From contig NZ_JAPEPT010000003.1 of the NCBI RefSeq assembly GCF_026339995.1, positions 806,001 to 870,000 on the forward strand: DNA of 64,000 nt. The letters are read 5' to 3'. Positions 51,045 to 59,022 of the stretch are shown in pieces. Both the position numbers and the translations under genes were made by a program. Below the pieces are notes generated by a model. It ran no database searches, had not been told where the DNA came from, and saw only the letters and a program-made list of their open reading frames with translations. How positions within the stretch are numbered: the stretch's first letter is position 1; each line of letters begins with the position of its first letter. The stretch is from Streptomyces sp. NBC_01481 (GTDB lineage: Bacteria; Actinomycetota; Actinomycetes; Streptomycetales; Streptomycetaceae).

Positions 51045-51755
51045 ATGCGTGTCGCACTCTTCGTCACCTGCGTCAACGACGCGGTGTATCCGGCCACGGG
51101 CATCGCGACCGTCAGACTCCTGGAGCGGCTGGGGGTGGAGGTGGACTTCCCGGCGGCGCAGACCTGTTGCGGACAGCCGCAGTACAACACCGGCTACCGG
51201 CGGGAGACCGAGCCCCTGGTACGGCGGACGGCGCAGGCCTTCGAGGGCTACGAATATGTCGTGACGCCGTCGGGGTCGTGCGCGGCGATGGTGCGGGAGC
51301 ACTATCCGAAGTTCGGCGAGACGGCACTCCCGGCCCGTACGTACGAACTCACCGAGTTCCTCGTCGACGTCCTCGGTGTCACCGATGTCGGCGCCTGGTT
51401 CCCGCACACCGTCACCTACCACCCCTCATGCCACGGGCTACGGGCCCTCGGCCTGGGGGAGCGGCCACGCAGGCTCCTCGAAGCGGTCAAGGGCCTGGAG
51501 CTGAGGGAACTGCCCGGTGCCGAGGAGTGCTGCGGCTTCGGCGGCACCTTCGCCGTCAAGAACCCCGACGTCTCCGCCGCCATGGGCCAGGACAAGGTCC
51601 GCAACGCCCTGTCTACCGGCGCCGAGGTGCTGTGCGGCGCCGACAACTCCTGTCTGATGCACATCGGAGGCATCCTGCGCCGCCAGGACGCCCCGCTGCG
51701 CGCCCTGCACATCGCCGACATCCTCGCCGGCACCGAAGAGGAGCCCCTGCTGTGA
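51045..51755 (+). CDS. lutA: L-lactate utilisation protein LutA (Fe-S oxidoreductase)
   Basis: 236 aa, ATG 51045. Two cysteine-rich (CCG) domains are present: TCCGQPQYNTGY and ECCGFGGTFAVK, which bind an Fe-S cluster. LutA, LutB and LutC form a complex that oxidises L-lactate to pyruvate. The GTG of lutB overlaps the stop by 4 nt. No LutR-type GntR regulator or lactate permease is in sight. Confidence 0.93.
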   Translation: MRVALFVTCVNDAVYPATGIATVRLLERLGVEVDFPAAQTCCGQPQYNTGYRRETEPLVRRTAQAFEGYEYVVTPSGSCAAMVREHYPKFGETALPARTYELTEFLVDVLGVTDVGAWFPHTVTYHPSCHGLRALGLGERPRRLLEAVKGLELRELPGAEECCGFGGTFAVKNPDVSAAMGQDKVRNALSTGAEVLCGADNSCLMHIGGILRRQDAPLRALHIADILAGTEEEPLL

Positions 51756-53170
51756 GCGGTACGTATCTCGGCATGCCGTCCTTCCCCAAGGCCGCCGCGG
51801 ACGCCGTCCACGATGTGACGCTGCGTGCCAATCTGCGCCACGCCACCCACACCATCCGCGACAAGCGCGCCAAAGCCGTGGCGGAGCTGGAGGACTGGGC
51901 GCTGCTGCGCGAAGCGGGCAAGCAGATCAAGAACCACACGCTCCGCCATCTCGACCGCTATCTGGAGCAGTTGGAGTCGGCAGTCGTCGCGGCCGGAGGC
52001 ACCGTTCACTGGGCCGCCGACGCCGCCGAGGCCAAGCGCATCGTCGCCGATCTGGTGAAGGCGACGGGCCAGAGCGAAGTCGTCAAGGTCAAGTCGATGG
52101 CCACCCAGGAGATCGGCCTCAACGAAGCGCTGGAGGCCGAGGGCATCGCGGCGTACGAGACCGACCTCGCCGAACTCATCGTGCAGCTCGGCCACGACCG
52201 CCCGTCCCACATCCTCGTCCCGGCCATCCACCGCAATCGCGGCGAGATCCGCGACATCTTCCGCAAGGAGATGGGCAGTTGGGGCAGAGCGGCCCCGGAA
52301 GGACTGACCGACACCCCCGCCGACCTCGCCGAAGCCGCGCGCCTGCATCTGCGTGAGAAGTTCCTGCGCGCCAAGGTCGGCATCTCCGGCGCGAACTTCA
52401 TGGTCGCCGAGACCGGCACCCTCGTCGTCTTCGAGTCGGAGGGCAACGGGCGGATGTGTCTGACCCTCCCCGAGACCCTGATCTCCGTCGTAGGCATCGA
52501 GAAGGTGGTCCCCACCTGGCGCGACCTCGAGGTCTTCCTGCAGACCCTGCCGCGCTCGTCGACCGCCGAGCGCATGAATCCGTACACCTCGATGTGGACG
52601 GGGACGGCCGACGCCGACGGACCGCGGACCTTCCACCTGGTCCTGCTCGACAACGGCAGGACCGAGACGCTCGCCGACGAGGTCGGCCGCCAGGCGCTGC
52701 GCTGCATCCGCTGCTCGGCCTGTCTGAACGTCTGCCCGGTGTACGAGCGGGTCGGCGGCCATGCCTACGGCTCCGTCTACCCCGGCCCGATCGGAGCCAT
52801 CCTCAGTCCCCAACTGCGGGGTATCCAGAGCGAGATCGACGCCTCGCTGCCGTTCGCGTCCTCGCTGTGCGGCGCCTGCTACGAGGTGTGCCCGGTGGCC
52901 ATCGACATCCCCGAAGTCCTCGTCCACCTCCGGGAGAAGGTCGCCGACCGGGGCGGCAAGGGGCACCGCGTCGAAAAGGCGGCGATCAAGGCGGCGGGGT
53001 GGATCCTCGACCATCCGGCCGCGCTCGCCGCCGGGGAAAAGGCCGCCGCCAGGACCCGCAAACTGCATCCGAAGAAACTCCCGGGCGCGGGGGCCTGGAC
53101 CGCGGACCGGGAACTGCCCGAACTGCCCGCCCAATCCTTCCGTGACTGGTGGAAGAAGAACCGCACATGA
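51752..53170 (+). CDS. lutB: L-lactate utilisation protein LutB (4Fe-4S ferredoxin-type)
   Basis: 472 aa, GTG start coupled to lutA. The first two-thirds is the LUD domain (GISGANFMVAETGTLVVFES); two 4Fe-4S motifs follow: CIRCSACLNVCPVY near residue 318 and CGACYEVCPV near 373. The C-terminus (W near the end) is the DUF3390-type tail. Couples lactate oxidation to electron transfer with LutA and LutC. Overlaps lutC by 4 nt. Confidence 0.94.
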   Translation: MSGTYLGMPSFPKAAADAVHDVTLRANLRHATHTIRDKRAKAVAELEDWALLREAGKQIKNHTLRHLDRYLEQLESAVVAAGGTVHWAADAAEAKRIVADLVKATGQSEVVKVKSMATQEIGLNEALEAEGIAAYETDLAELIVQLGHDRPSHILVPAIHRNRGEIRDIFRKEMGSWGRAAPEGLTDTPADLAEAARLHLREKFLRAKVGISGANFMVAETGTLVVFESEGNGRMCLTLPETLISVVGIEKVVPTWRDLEVFLQTLPRSSTAERMNPYTSMWTGTADADGPRTFHLVLLDNGRTETLADEVGRQALRCIRCSACLNVCPVYERVGGHAYGSVYPGPIGAILSPQLRGIQSEIDASLPFASSLCGACYEVCPVAIDIPEVLVHLREKVADRGGKGHRVEKAAIKAAGWILDHPAALAAGEKAAARTRKLHPKKLPGAGAWTADRELPELPAQSFRDWWKKNRT

Positions 53171-53799
53171 GCGCCTCACGCGAGCGCATCCTCGCCCGTG
53201 TCCGTGCGGCCGTGGCCGACGCCCCCGAGGCGCCCGAGTCTGCCCGCGACTATCTGGAGAGCCATACCTCCGACGATCCGGCCGAGATCCTCGATCTGCT
53301 GCACGAGAACCTCGCGGACTACCGGGCGATCGTGCACCGCGCCACCGAAGCCGAACTGCCGGCCCTCATCGCCGAGTTGCTCGACACGCGCAGTGCGCGA
53401 TCGGTCGTCGTACCGGACGGGCTGCCCGAAGCCTGGCTCGCCGACACGACCGCCGAACAGCGCACGGACGACGGTCCGCTCACTCCGTACGAGCTGGACG
53501 CCATCGACGCCGTGGTGACCGGCTGCGCCCTCGCGATCGCCGAGACCGGCACGATCGTCCTGGACGCGGGCCCGGGGCAGGGGCGCCGGGCGCTGACGCT
53601 CGTTCCCGATCTGCACATCTGCGTCGTCAGGGCCCCCGGGCAGATCGTCGCCTCCGTACCGCAGGCGATGCCGCGCATCGACCCGACCCGCCCGCTGACC
53701 TGGATCTCCGGTCCCTCGGCCACCAGCGACATCGAGCTCGACCGGGTCGAGGGCGTCCACGGCCCCCGCACGCTTGAGGTCGTTCTGCTACGGGACTGA
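53167..53799 (+). CDS. lutC: L-lactate utilisation protein LutC
   Basis: 210 aa, ATG overlapping the lutB stop. A single LUD domain, with CALAIAETGTIVLDAGPGQG and ISGPSATSDIELDRVEGVHG, the family's nucleotide-binding-like loop. It is the third subunit of the lactate oxidation complex. A convergent DUF309 gene starts its stop only 5 bp away. Confidence 0.93.
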   Translation: MSASRERILARVRAAVADAPEAPESARDYLESHTSDDPAEILDLLHENLADYRAIVHRATEAELPALIAELLDTRSARSVVVPDGLPEAWLADTTAEQRTDDGPLTPYELDAIDAVVTGCALAIAETGTIVLDAGPGQGRRALTLVPDLHICVVRAPGQIVASVPQAMPRIDPTRPLTWISGPSATSDIELDRVEGVHGPRTLEVVLLRD

Positions 53800-53804
53800 G
53801 CCTG

Positions 53805-54278
53805 CTACGAGACCGAGGTCAGCCGCGGTGCCTCGGCGCCCGCGTCCACCGGTCCGTCGAGCCGGGCCGCGAGCTGCCGTGCCCAGGCCGTCAGAGCGGC
53901 CACATCGATCGCGTACGGGTCGTGGTAGCCGGAGATCCGGTCCGCGCCGCGCAGCAGCAGCCGCGCGCCGCCCGCCGTATTGCCGCGGGCAGCGTGCGTG
54001 AGCCCCACCGCCAGCTGCGCCAGTCCGCGCCACAGCTCGCGCTCCGCCTCGGGCCCGGTCTTCCAGGCGTCCTCGAAGACCTCGTGCGCGTGGAAGGGCA
54101 TGCCCGCGTCGAGCAGCCGCTGGGCATCGGCAAGTGTCTGGCCTGGGGTGCGGACGACGCCCTCGGGCTGCCGTTCCACTCCCTGCGTCCCGTACGGGAG
54201 AGGGCGCCCCAGCCCGTCGCGCGGCCGGGCGTTGCGTGCGCGCCCTTCGGTGTCGCGGTCCCTGCGTGCCTTGTCCAC
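53805..54278 (-). CDS. DUF309-family protein
   Basis: 157 aa from GTG 54278 (VDKARRDRDTEG); longer frames to 54566 are antisense to HxlR and rejected. The DUF309 motif is seen in LLDAGMPFHAHEVFEDAWKT and ELWRGLAQLAVGLTHAARGN, an HxxxExxW all-helical bundle. Function unknown. It is divergent from the HxlR gene, with about 90 bp between. Confidence 0.86.
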   Translation of the reverse strand: MDKARRDRDTEGRARNARPRDGLGRPLPYGTQGVERQPEGVVRTPGQTLADAQRLLDAGMPFHAHEVFEDAWKTGPEAERELWRGLAQLAVGLTHAARGNTAGGARLLLRGADRISGYHDPYAIDVAALTAWARQLAARLDGPVDAGAEAPRLTSVS

Positions 54279-54369
54279 GCATCGATTGTCCCCCGTGCCA
54301 CGGACCCGGTGCCCGGGCGGGGTCGTCGGCAGACGGCAGGGAGTGAGTTGGATGTGGCAACCTAGTGGC

Positions 54370-54903
54370 ATGAAGGCACGCACCACCGAGGACCACAAGC
54401 TCCCCGCACTCGCTCTCGACTCGCGTGGCCGGCCCTGTTCGATCGCCGCATCGCTCCAGGCCGTCGGCGAGAAGTGGTCACTGCTGGCGGTGCGGGAGAT
54501 CAGCTTCGGCAACCGCCGCTTCGCCGCGATCGCGCGTAACACCGGCGCTCCCCGCGATGTCCTCACCGCGCGCCTGCGTCATCTGGAGTCCGTCGGCGTC
54601 CTGACCCGGCGGCAGTACAGCGAGCACCCTCCGCGCTTCGAGTACCACCTCACCGAGGCCGGGCGGGACCTGCTGGTGGTGCTGACCACGCTGCGCGCGT
54701 GGGGCGACCGGTGGCTCGTCGACGAGCCGCCCGCCGTCTTCGGCCACTCGTGCGGCGAAGAGCTGGACCTGGTCCACAGCTGCCGTCACTGCGGCCAGGA
54801 GGTCGTGCCCGAGGATCTGCGGCTCGACGTGCGTACGCCCGGCTGGAATTCCTCCGGACCCGTCGAGTCCCCGGCTGCCGACTCGTCGGTCGGGAGCGAA
54901 TGA
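54370..54903 (+). CDS. HxlR-family transcriptional regulator with a zinc-ribbon-like tail
   Basis: 177 aa. The HxlR winged helix is clear (CSIAASLQAVGEKWSLLAVR, FAAIARNTGAPRDVLTARLR, LTRRQYSEHPPRFEYHLTEA). After it the tail carries HSCRHCGQEV, a CxxC pair with an upstream GHSC that may bind zinc or sense redox. Such regulators often answer to formaldehyde or quinone stress. A tRNA-Pro gene follows. Confidence 0.88.
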   Translation: MKARTTEDHKLPALALDSRGRPCSIAASLQAVGEKWSLLAVREISFGNRRFAAIARNTGAPRDVLTARLRHLESVGVLTRRQYSEHPPRFEYHLTEAGRDLLVVLTTLRAWGDRWLVDEPPAVFGHSCGEELDLVHSCRHCGQEVVPEDLRLDVRTPGWNSSGPVESPAADSSVGSE

Positions 54904-54987
54904 CCGCAGGCCGTGCTCCGGTGGCCCGGCGCGGTGAGGTAGTGTTCTCCTACGCGCTCGGCCGGGAAACCGGGAGGATTCGCGCAG

Positions 54988-55061
<74 letters not shown>

Positions 55062-55080
55062 CTTGTAAGAGTCGCAGATC

Positions 55081-55112
55081 AGGGCCGTTTCAGTGCAATC
55101 TGAAACGGCCCT
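55081..55112 (+). terminator. Terminator after second tRNA-Pro
   Basis: A perfect 13-bp stem, AGGGCCGTTTCAG with its complement, loop TGCAAT, followed by TGATCATTCTT. Confidence 0.9.
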
Positions 55113-55340
55113 TGATCATTCTTGGGACGAGTTGCGGAACAACCGGTTTGACCGCGTCAGTTGGCGGCGTGAACCGCGGATGGGCTTCGCCTTCTGCGGA
55201 CTGGACACGGCCCTCTACCACGGCACCGAATCCGAGGGCGAGCAGGCGATCTACATGAGCATGCCCTGCCCCTGATCATCGCGCAGAACAGGTGGTCCCC
55301 AACTGGTCCCCAGATGCCTGGACATCGGCCACCTGCACGG
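55113..55340. other. Region after the tRNA with no sure gene
   Basis: A frame of 60 codons (55093-55275) encodes GFAFCGLDTALYHGTESEGE, not recognised and starting inside the terminator, so not called. Tandem GGTCCCCAACTGGTCCCCAG lies at 55300-55319. tRNA-Pro genes are known integration sites (for example for pSAM2), but no integrase gene is present here. Confidence 0.45.
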
Positions 55341-56492
55341 TCAAGGCGTGCTCCAGCGCAGTACCGCCCCCAGCCCGCCCGCCGGACCGTGCATGCCCTG
55401 AGGCACGAGCAGTACCTCGGCGTCGGCCGCCGCAGCCGCCCGCAGCAGCGCGTCGTCCGCGCGTGCCTGGACGGGCTTGGCCACGCCCATCGCCTGAGCC
55501 TGGCCGCGCTGTACGGCGACGTCGTCCACGCCGGGGCCGATCCATACGTCGCGCGCCGCGTCCGACGCGTCCTGCGCGAGCAGGAGCGTGGCCACCTGGT
55601 GGCTGCGGGCCGCGTCCACGACCGCCGGAACACCTTCCGCCGCATCCCCCCGGCCGGTGTCGACGGAGGCTTTGCGGTGCTCGCCCGGCCGGCCGCGTCC
55701 GATACGGAAGCGCTCCAGGGCGCTCTGGAGCCGGTCGCGGGAGTACGCCTCGCGGGCCTCGGCGATCTGGCGGTCGAGCACGCTCTTTGAGGCGCCCGGC
55801 GATCTGCTGCCGCTCTCGGCCTCGACGGCAGCGGCCCGGATGTGTTCGGGCAGCCGGTGGTGCACCGCCTTGCGCTCGCGGGAGTCTCCGGTCAGGACCA
55901 GCAGCCGGGCGCCGCTGTCGGGCCACTGCTTCGCGATCTCGCCCGCGATGATGTCGGCGGTTTCGTTCCAGCTGTTCTCGACCTTGTTCCGGTAGTGCCA
56001 CTCGTAACGGTCGGCGGGGATGCTGCGATGCCCGCGGCCCCGCCACTCCCTGCCGTTGGCATGGCCCAGGGTCTCGCGGTGGTGTGCGTCGCGCAGTTCC
56101 AGATCGGCGCCGGTCCGGTCGATGTACGCCACCAGGCAGGGGGGTTCGTCGCCACGCAGCCCGGCGAGCGGGGCGACATGGGGCAGGATCGACCACGTCG
56201 CCTCGGTGTTGAGGGGAGAGACGGCGAGCCGTAGGTCGAGCACGACCTCGGCACCGGCGGCGAAGATCGCCCGGCCGGGAGGCGCCCCGGAGACCGGCTC
56301 ATGGGAGAGCGTGTCGATCACGGCCTTGACGGTGTAGGCGTCGGCGCTGGCGTCGATGAGCTGCGCCGCCACAAAGCGCTCACGGAGCTTCTGGACCTTT
56401 GTGGCTTCCTCGGTCGCGCGCGAGGTGTCGATGTAGACGGAGGCCCAGGGGCCTGGACGATCGAAGAGCGGCTTGAGAAAAGCAAGTTCCAT
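55341..56492 (-). CDS. Rv2629-like / baeRF-family protein (eRF1-related)
   Basis: 383 aa; ATG 56492 is preceded by GGGGGAG. The N-terminal ELAFLKPLFDRPGPWASVYI and later LLVLTGDSRERKAVHHRLPE belong to the baeRF2-type group of bacterial/archaeal eRF1-like proteins, to which mycobacterial Rv2629 belongs. These may act at stalled ribosomes or in dormancy; function is not established. The C-terminal part has VLLVPQGMHGPAGGLGAVLRW. Confidence 0.8.
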   Translation of the reverse strand: MELAFLKPLFDRPGPWASVYIDTSRATEEATKVQKLRERFVAAQLIDASADAYTVKAVIDTLSHEPVSGAPPGRAIFAAGAEVVLDLRLAVSPLNTEATWSILPHVAPLAGLRGDEPPCLVAYIDRTGADLELRDAHHRETLGHANGREWRGRGHRSIPADRYEWHYRNKVENSWNETADIIAGEIAKQWPDSGARLLVLTGDSRERKAVHHRLPEHIRAAAVEAESGSRSPGASKSVLDRQIAEAREAYSRDRLQSALERFRIGRGRPGEHRKASVDTGRGDAAEGVPAVVDAARSHQVATLLLAQDASDAARDVWIGPGVDDVAVQRGQAQAMGVAKPVQARADDALLRAAAAADAEVLLVPQGMHGPAGGLGAVLRWSTP

Positions 56493-56737
56493 GATCTCCC
56501 CCAGGCTTGGGAGGGTGATTACTACCAGATTACGACGACCTGTCCAAAGTGCCCTGCGGAATCGAGCAAGTTGAGGCGCACCCGAGCAACGACCGGTTCG
56601 TGGACCCGGACCGCTGACGGGCACCGTCCGCGACGCGGTCCGGCGGCGGTTGCAGCGCGTAACGGTTCATATTGCGAGCGTGTCGGGGCGCTGTTTCGCT
56701 GAGGGAGTCCGCTCTACCCGACGTCCAGGGAGTGACG

Positions 56738-56926
56738 ATGAGCGTTGCAGGTGAATCCGGTGGCCGAGTCCGGCAGATGCGTGAGAAGGCCAAGCAGATG
56801 CAGGAGGCCGCGGAGCGCACGACCGACCCGCAGGAGCGTCGGCGGCTCCAGGAGAAGGCCCGGAAGCTGCAGGAGCAGAGCGAGCAGGAAGGCGGCATGG
56901 GCAGCGGGGACCCTCGCCCCCTGTAG
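56738..56926 (+). CDS. Small charged helical protein, DUF6381-like
   Basis: 62 aa, ATG after CAGGGAGTGACG. A single long amphipathic helix with Gln/Glu/Arg/Lys (MREKAKQMQEAAERTTDPQE) and a Gly-rich MGSGD tail, as I remember for streptomycete DUF6381 proteins. Possibly a stress- or spore-associated protein. Followed by a terminator. Confidence 0.72.
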   Translation: MSVAGESGGRVRQMREKAKQMQEAAERTTDPQERRRLQEKARKLQEQSEQEGGMGSGDPRPL

Positions 56927-56943
56927 GTGCCCGCACCACGTGA

Positions 56944-56982
56944 ACGGCTGACGGCCTGTCCTTGGGGCAGGTCGTCAGCCGT
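56944..56982 (+). terminator. Terminator after the DUF6381-like gene
   Basis: A 15-bp stem with one mismatch (ACGGCTGACGGCCTG with CAGGTCGTCAGCCGT), 9-nt loop, 17 bp after the stop. Confidence 0.8.
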
Positions 56983-57159
56983 CGCTGTTGTGCCCCGTCG
57001 GCTCGGGCGCCCGGTCGGCAGGTGTCCCTGCGGACCGTGGCTCGTCGCCCGGTTGCCGGTGATCAAAGCCGAACTCGTAACGGGGGATACTCCGCCGAGC
57101 CATGGGAACCCGGCGACCGACAGCGGCACGAGCAAGGCGCGCGAAAGGACGTGAGCCCC

Positions 57160-57692
57160 ATGAGAGTGGCGTTCCTCATGGCCCCCAAGGGGTCGAACAG
57201 ATCGAGCTGACCGAGCCGTGGCAGGCCGTCGTCGACGCCGGTGGAGAGCCGGAACTGCTATCGACGAAGCCCGGCCGTGTGCAGGCCTTCCGTTACCTCG
57301 ACAAGGCCGACACCTTTGCCGTCGACCGGACGGTCGCCGAGAGTGATGCCGCGGTCTACAACGGGCTGGTGCTCCCGGGAGGCGTCGCCAATCCGGACGC
57401 ACTGCGCATGGACGAAGCGGCCGTCGCGTTCGTCAAACGCTTCTTCGGCCTCGCCAAGCCGGTGGCCGCCATCTGTCACGCCCCGTGGACGCTGGTGGAG
57501 GCGGACGTGGTCCGCCGTCGGACCCTGACCTCCTGGCCCAGCCTGCGAACCGATATCCGCAACGCGGGCGGGACCTGGGTCGACGAGGAGGTCGCGGTCT
57601 GCCGCGCCGCCCCGGCAACGCTGATCACGAGCCGTAGACCGGCCGATCTGAAGGCGTTCTGCTCGACGTTTCTGCCGGAATTCGGCGGCTGA
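57160..57692 (+). pseudogene. DJ-1/PfpI-family protein, one-base frameshift
   Basis: ATG 57160 starts MRVAFLMAPKG in one frame; after the G-run at 57189-57192 the expected continuation VEQIELTEPWQAVVDAGGEP lies in the next frame. One more G would restore a complete protein of about 177 aa. The catalytic elbow VAAICHAPWTLVEADV, with nucleophile Cys, and LPGGVANPDALRMDE are intact downstream. Either a recent frameshift or a sequencing error in a homopolymer. The family includes glyoxalase/protease-like stress proteins. Confidence 0.8.
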
Positions 57693-57828
57693 GCCCTTGG
57701 AGCGCGTCGTAGGTCGAGCAAGATCCACCAAATTGTCACGGTATGTGTTCAGTTGCGTACTTTGAGCGATGGGCGCAGTGTGGTTACGGCGTTTCACCCC
57801 ACACCCGAGAAACCCGAAAGGACACGTC

Positions 57829-58005
57829 ATGGGTAAGGCAAAGGCCAAGGGCAAGCAGGTCAAGGGTCGGATGAAGGAATCCGCGGGCAAGGCCATGGGC
57901 GACCGGGGCATGCAGGCGGAGGGCCGGGGCGAGCAGATCCCCGGCTCGCCCCAGGAGGCCGTGCGGAAGGCCGCCGACCAGGCGAGGAGGCCGGGCGGAC
58001 GGTAA
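57829..58005 (+). CDS. CsbD-like stress protein
   Basis: 58 aa; ATG after GAAAGGAC. Lys/Gly-rich MGKAKAKGKQVKGRMKESAG and QAEGRGEQ match CsbD family proteins, which are general-stress proteins in bacilli. It is 150 bp after the DJ-1 gene. The frame extends back to 57769 but without a ribosome site. Confidence 0.85.
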   Translation: MGKAKAKGKQVKGRMKESAGKAMGDRGMQAEGRGEQIPGSPQEAVRKAADQARRPGGR

Positions 58006-58023
58006 GTCTCCGGCCAGGTGGAC

Positions 58024-58057
58024 GGGCTGCCCCGGGGCTACGGTCCCGGGGCGGCCC
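58024..58057. terminator. Hairpin between convergent genes
   Basis: GGGCTGCCCCGGG (58024-58036) pairs with CCCGGGGCGGCCC (58045-58057), 12 of 13 positions. Confidence 0.8.
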
Positions 58058-58149
58058 GCTGTCCGGCCACGACTCGCGTGACCAGGGCGTAGGGCGGCGG
58101 TGGGTACGCCGGAAAGCGGATAGTTGTCAGTTCAACCGGCGCCCCGCAC

Positions 58150-58383
58150 TCAGGAAACCCGCCTGTCCTCGCGCAGCGCGGGTTGGAGCCTGGACACCAG
58201 ACGGAAGAAGTCGGCCTCGTTGCCCGCCATGCCGAGAGCGCGCAGCGCCTCGTCCGCCTCGGCGATCGGCGCGGTGAGCAGCGGCAGATGGAGCAGCGGC
58301 CGTTCCGTTTCGGAGAGGACGGCCCGGGTGGTCTGCAGCAGTCGTAGGTACGCCTGTGCCGCGGCGAGCTCGGAGTCGGTCAT
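58150..58383 (-). CDS. Small hypothetical protein, helical
   Basis: 77 aa; ATG 58383 with AAGGGGG ahead. It is rich in Ala and Leu (ELAAAQAYLRLLQTTRAVLS, EADEALRALGMAGNEADFFR), all-helical by eye, without membrane segments. Family not recognised. A frame extends far upstream but is antisense to the AlkA gene. Confidence 0.6.
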   Translation of the reverse strand: MTDSELAAAQAYLRLLQTTRAVLSETERPLLHLPLLTAPIAEADEALRALGMAGNEADFFRLVSRLQPALREDRRVS

Positions 58384-58492
58384 GTCGGTTGCCCCCTTGG
58401 AAAGGTGTCGGACCGTCAAGCATCTCGCGAGGCACTGACAATGCCTGCCGGGCAACGGGTTCGCCCGGGTCCTGCCGCAGGGCGGGGGCAGT

Positions 58493-58720
58493 TCAGGGCA
58501 TGAGTTCCAGGGGGTCGTACTCATGGGGCCGGTCGCCCACCCACTCGATCCAGGTCGGGTCGTCGAGCAGATTGTCCGCGTCGGGCAGCCCGGCCCGGCG
58601 GAGGAATTCCAGCAACTGGTCGTCGGAGTGGGCGAGCCCCATGATCTGATCCCGCACGGTGACTCGGCGGCCACCCGACGGGGAGATCCGGTGTACAACG
58701 ATCGGTGGGTGCACAGCCAT
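58493..58720 (-). CDS. Small hypothetical protein
   Basis: 75 aa, ATG 58720. It has LAHSDDQLLEFLRRAGLPDA and a C-terminal acidic tail (DPTWIEWVGDRPHEYDPLEL), which has the look of a real streptomycete small protein. Possibly in the same operon as the 77-aa gene, 109 bp on. Function unknown. Confidence 0.6.
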   Translation of the reverse strand: MAVHPPIVVHRISPSGGRRVTVRDQIMGLAHSDDQLLEFLRRAGLPDADNLLDDPTWIEWVGDRPHEYDPLELMP

Positions 58721-59022
58721 GTCTCCAGCGTCCGTCCATCATGGCCCGGCGGCATCCGGACACCCTGCATCCTCGCGCACCGCGGGGGCGGCCGGAACGC
58801 CCCCGTGATCAGCGGTGCGTTCGCCGTCGGGTTGGAGGCGTCGTCGGTGCCGTGAACGACGAGTGTCCCGACGCGGCGTCCGGTGATGAACCGCGCCCCG
58901 CGACGGACCTGTTCGAGGCCGGAGGGCAACTTCTCGGTGGCCGTGCGCCGCGCGTCTCCACGTCGAACGCCATGTCCGATTTCCGCCAGCCCCGGCCCCC
59001 GGGCGGTGCCCATACTGGTCGT
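58721..59022. other. Gap upstream of the Ada/AlkA gene
   Basis: No gene called. On the minus strand about 58804-58875 reads VGTLVVHGTDDASNPTANAP, reminiscent of an alpha/beta-hydrolase segment, so a gene remnant is possible. The Ada/AlkA promoter must be here. Confidence 0.4.

Noticed and set aside
55093..55319. Integrase remnant and att site next to the second tRNA-Pro
   Set aside because: The tandem GGTCCCCAACTGGTCCCC and a short frame are suggestive, but no integrase domain is seen, so it is noted only as a possibility.
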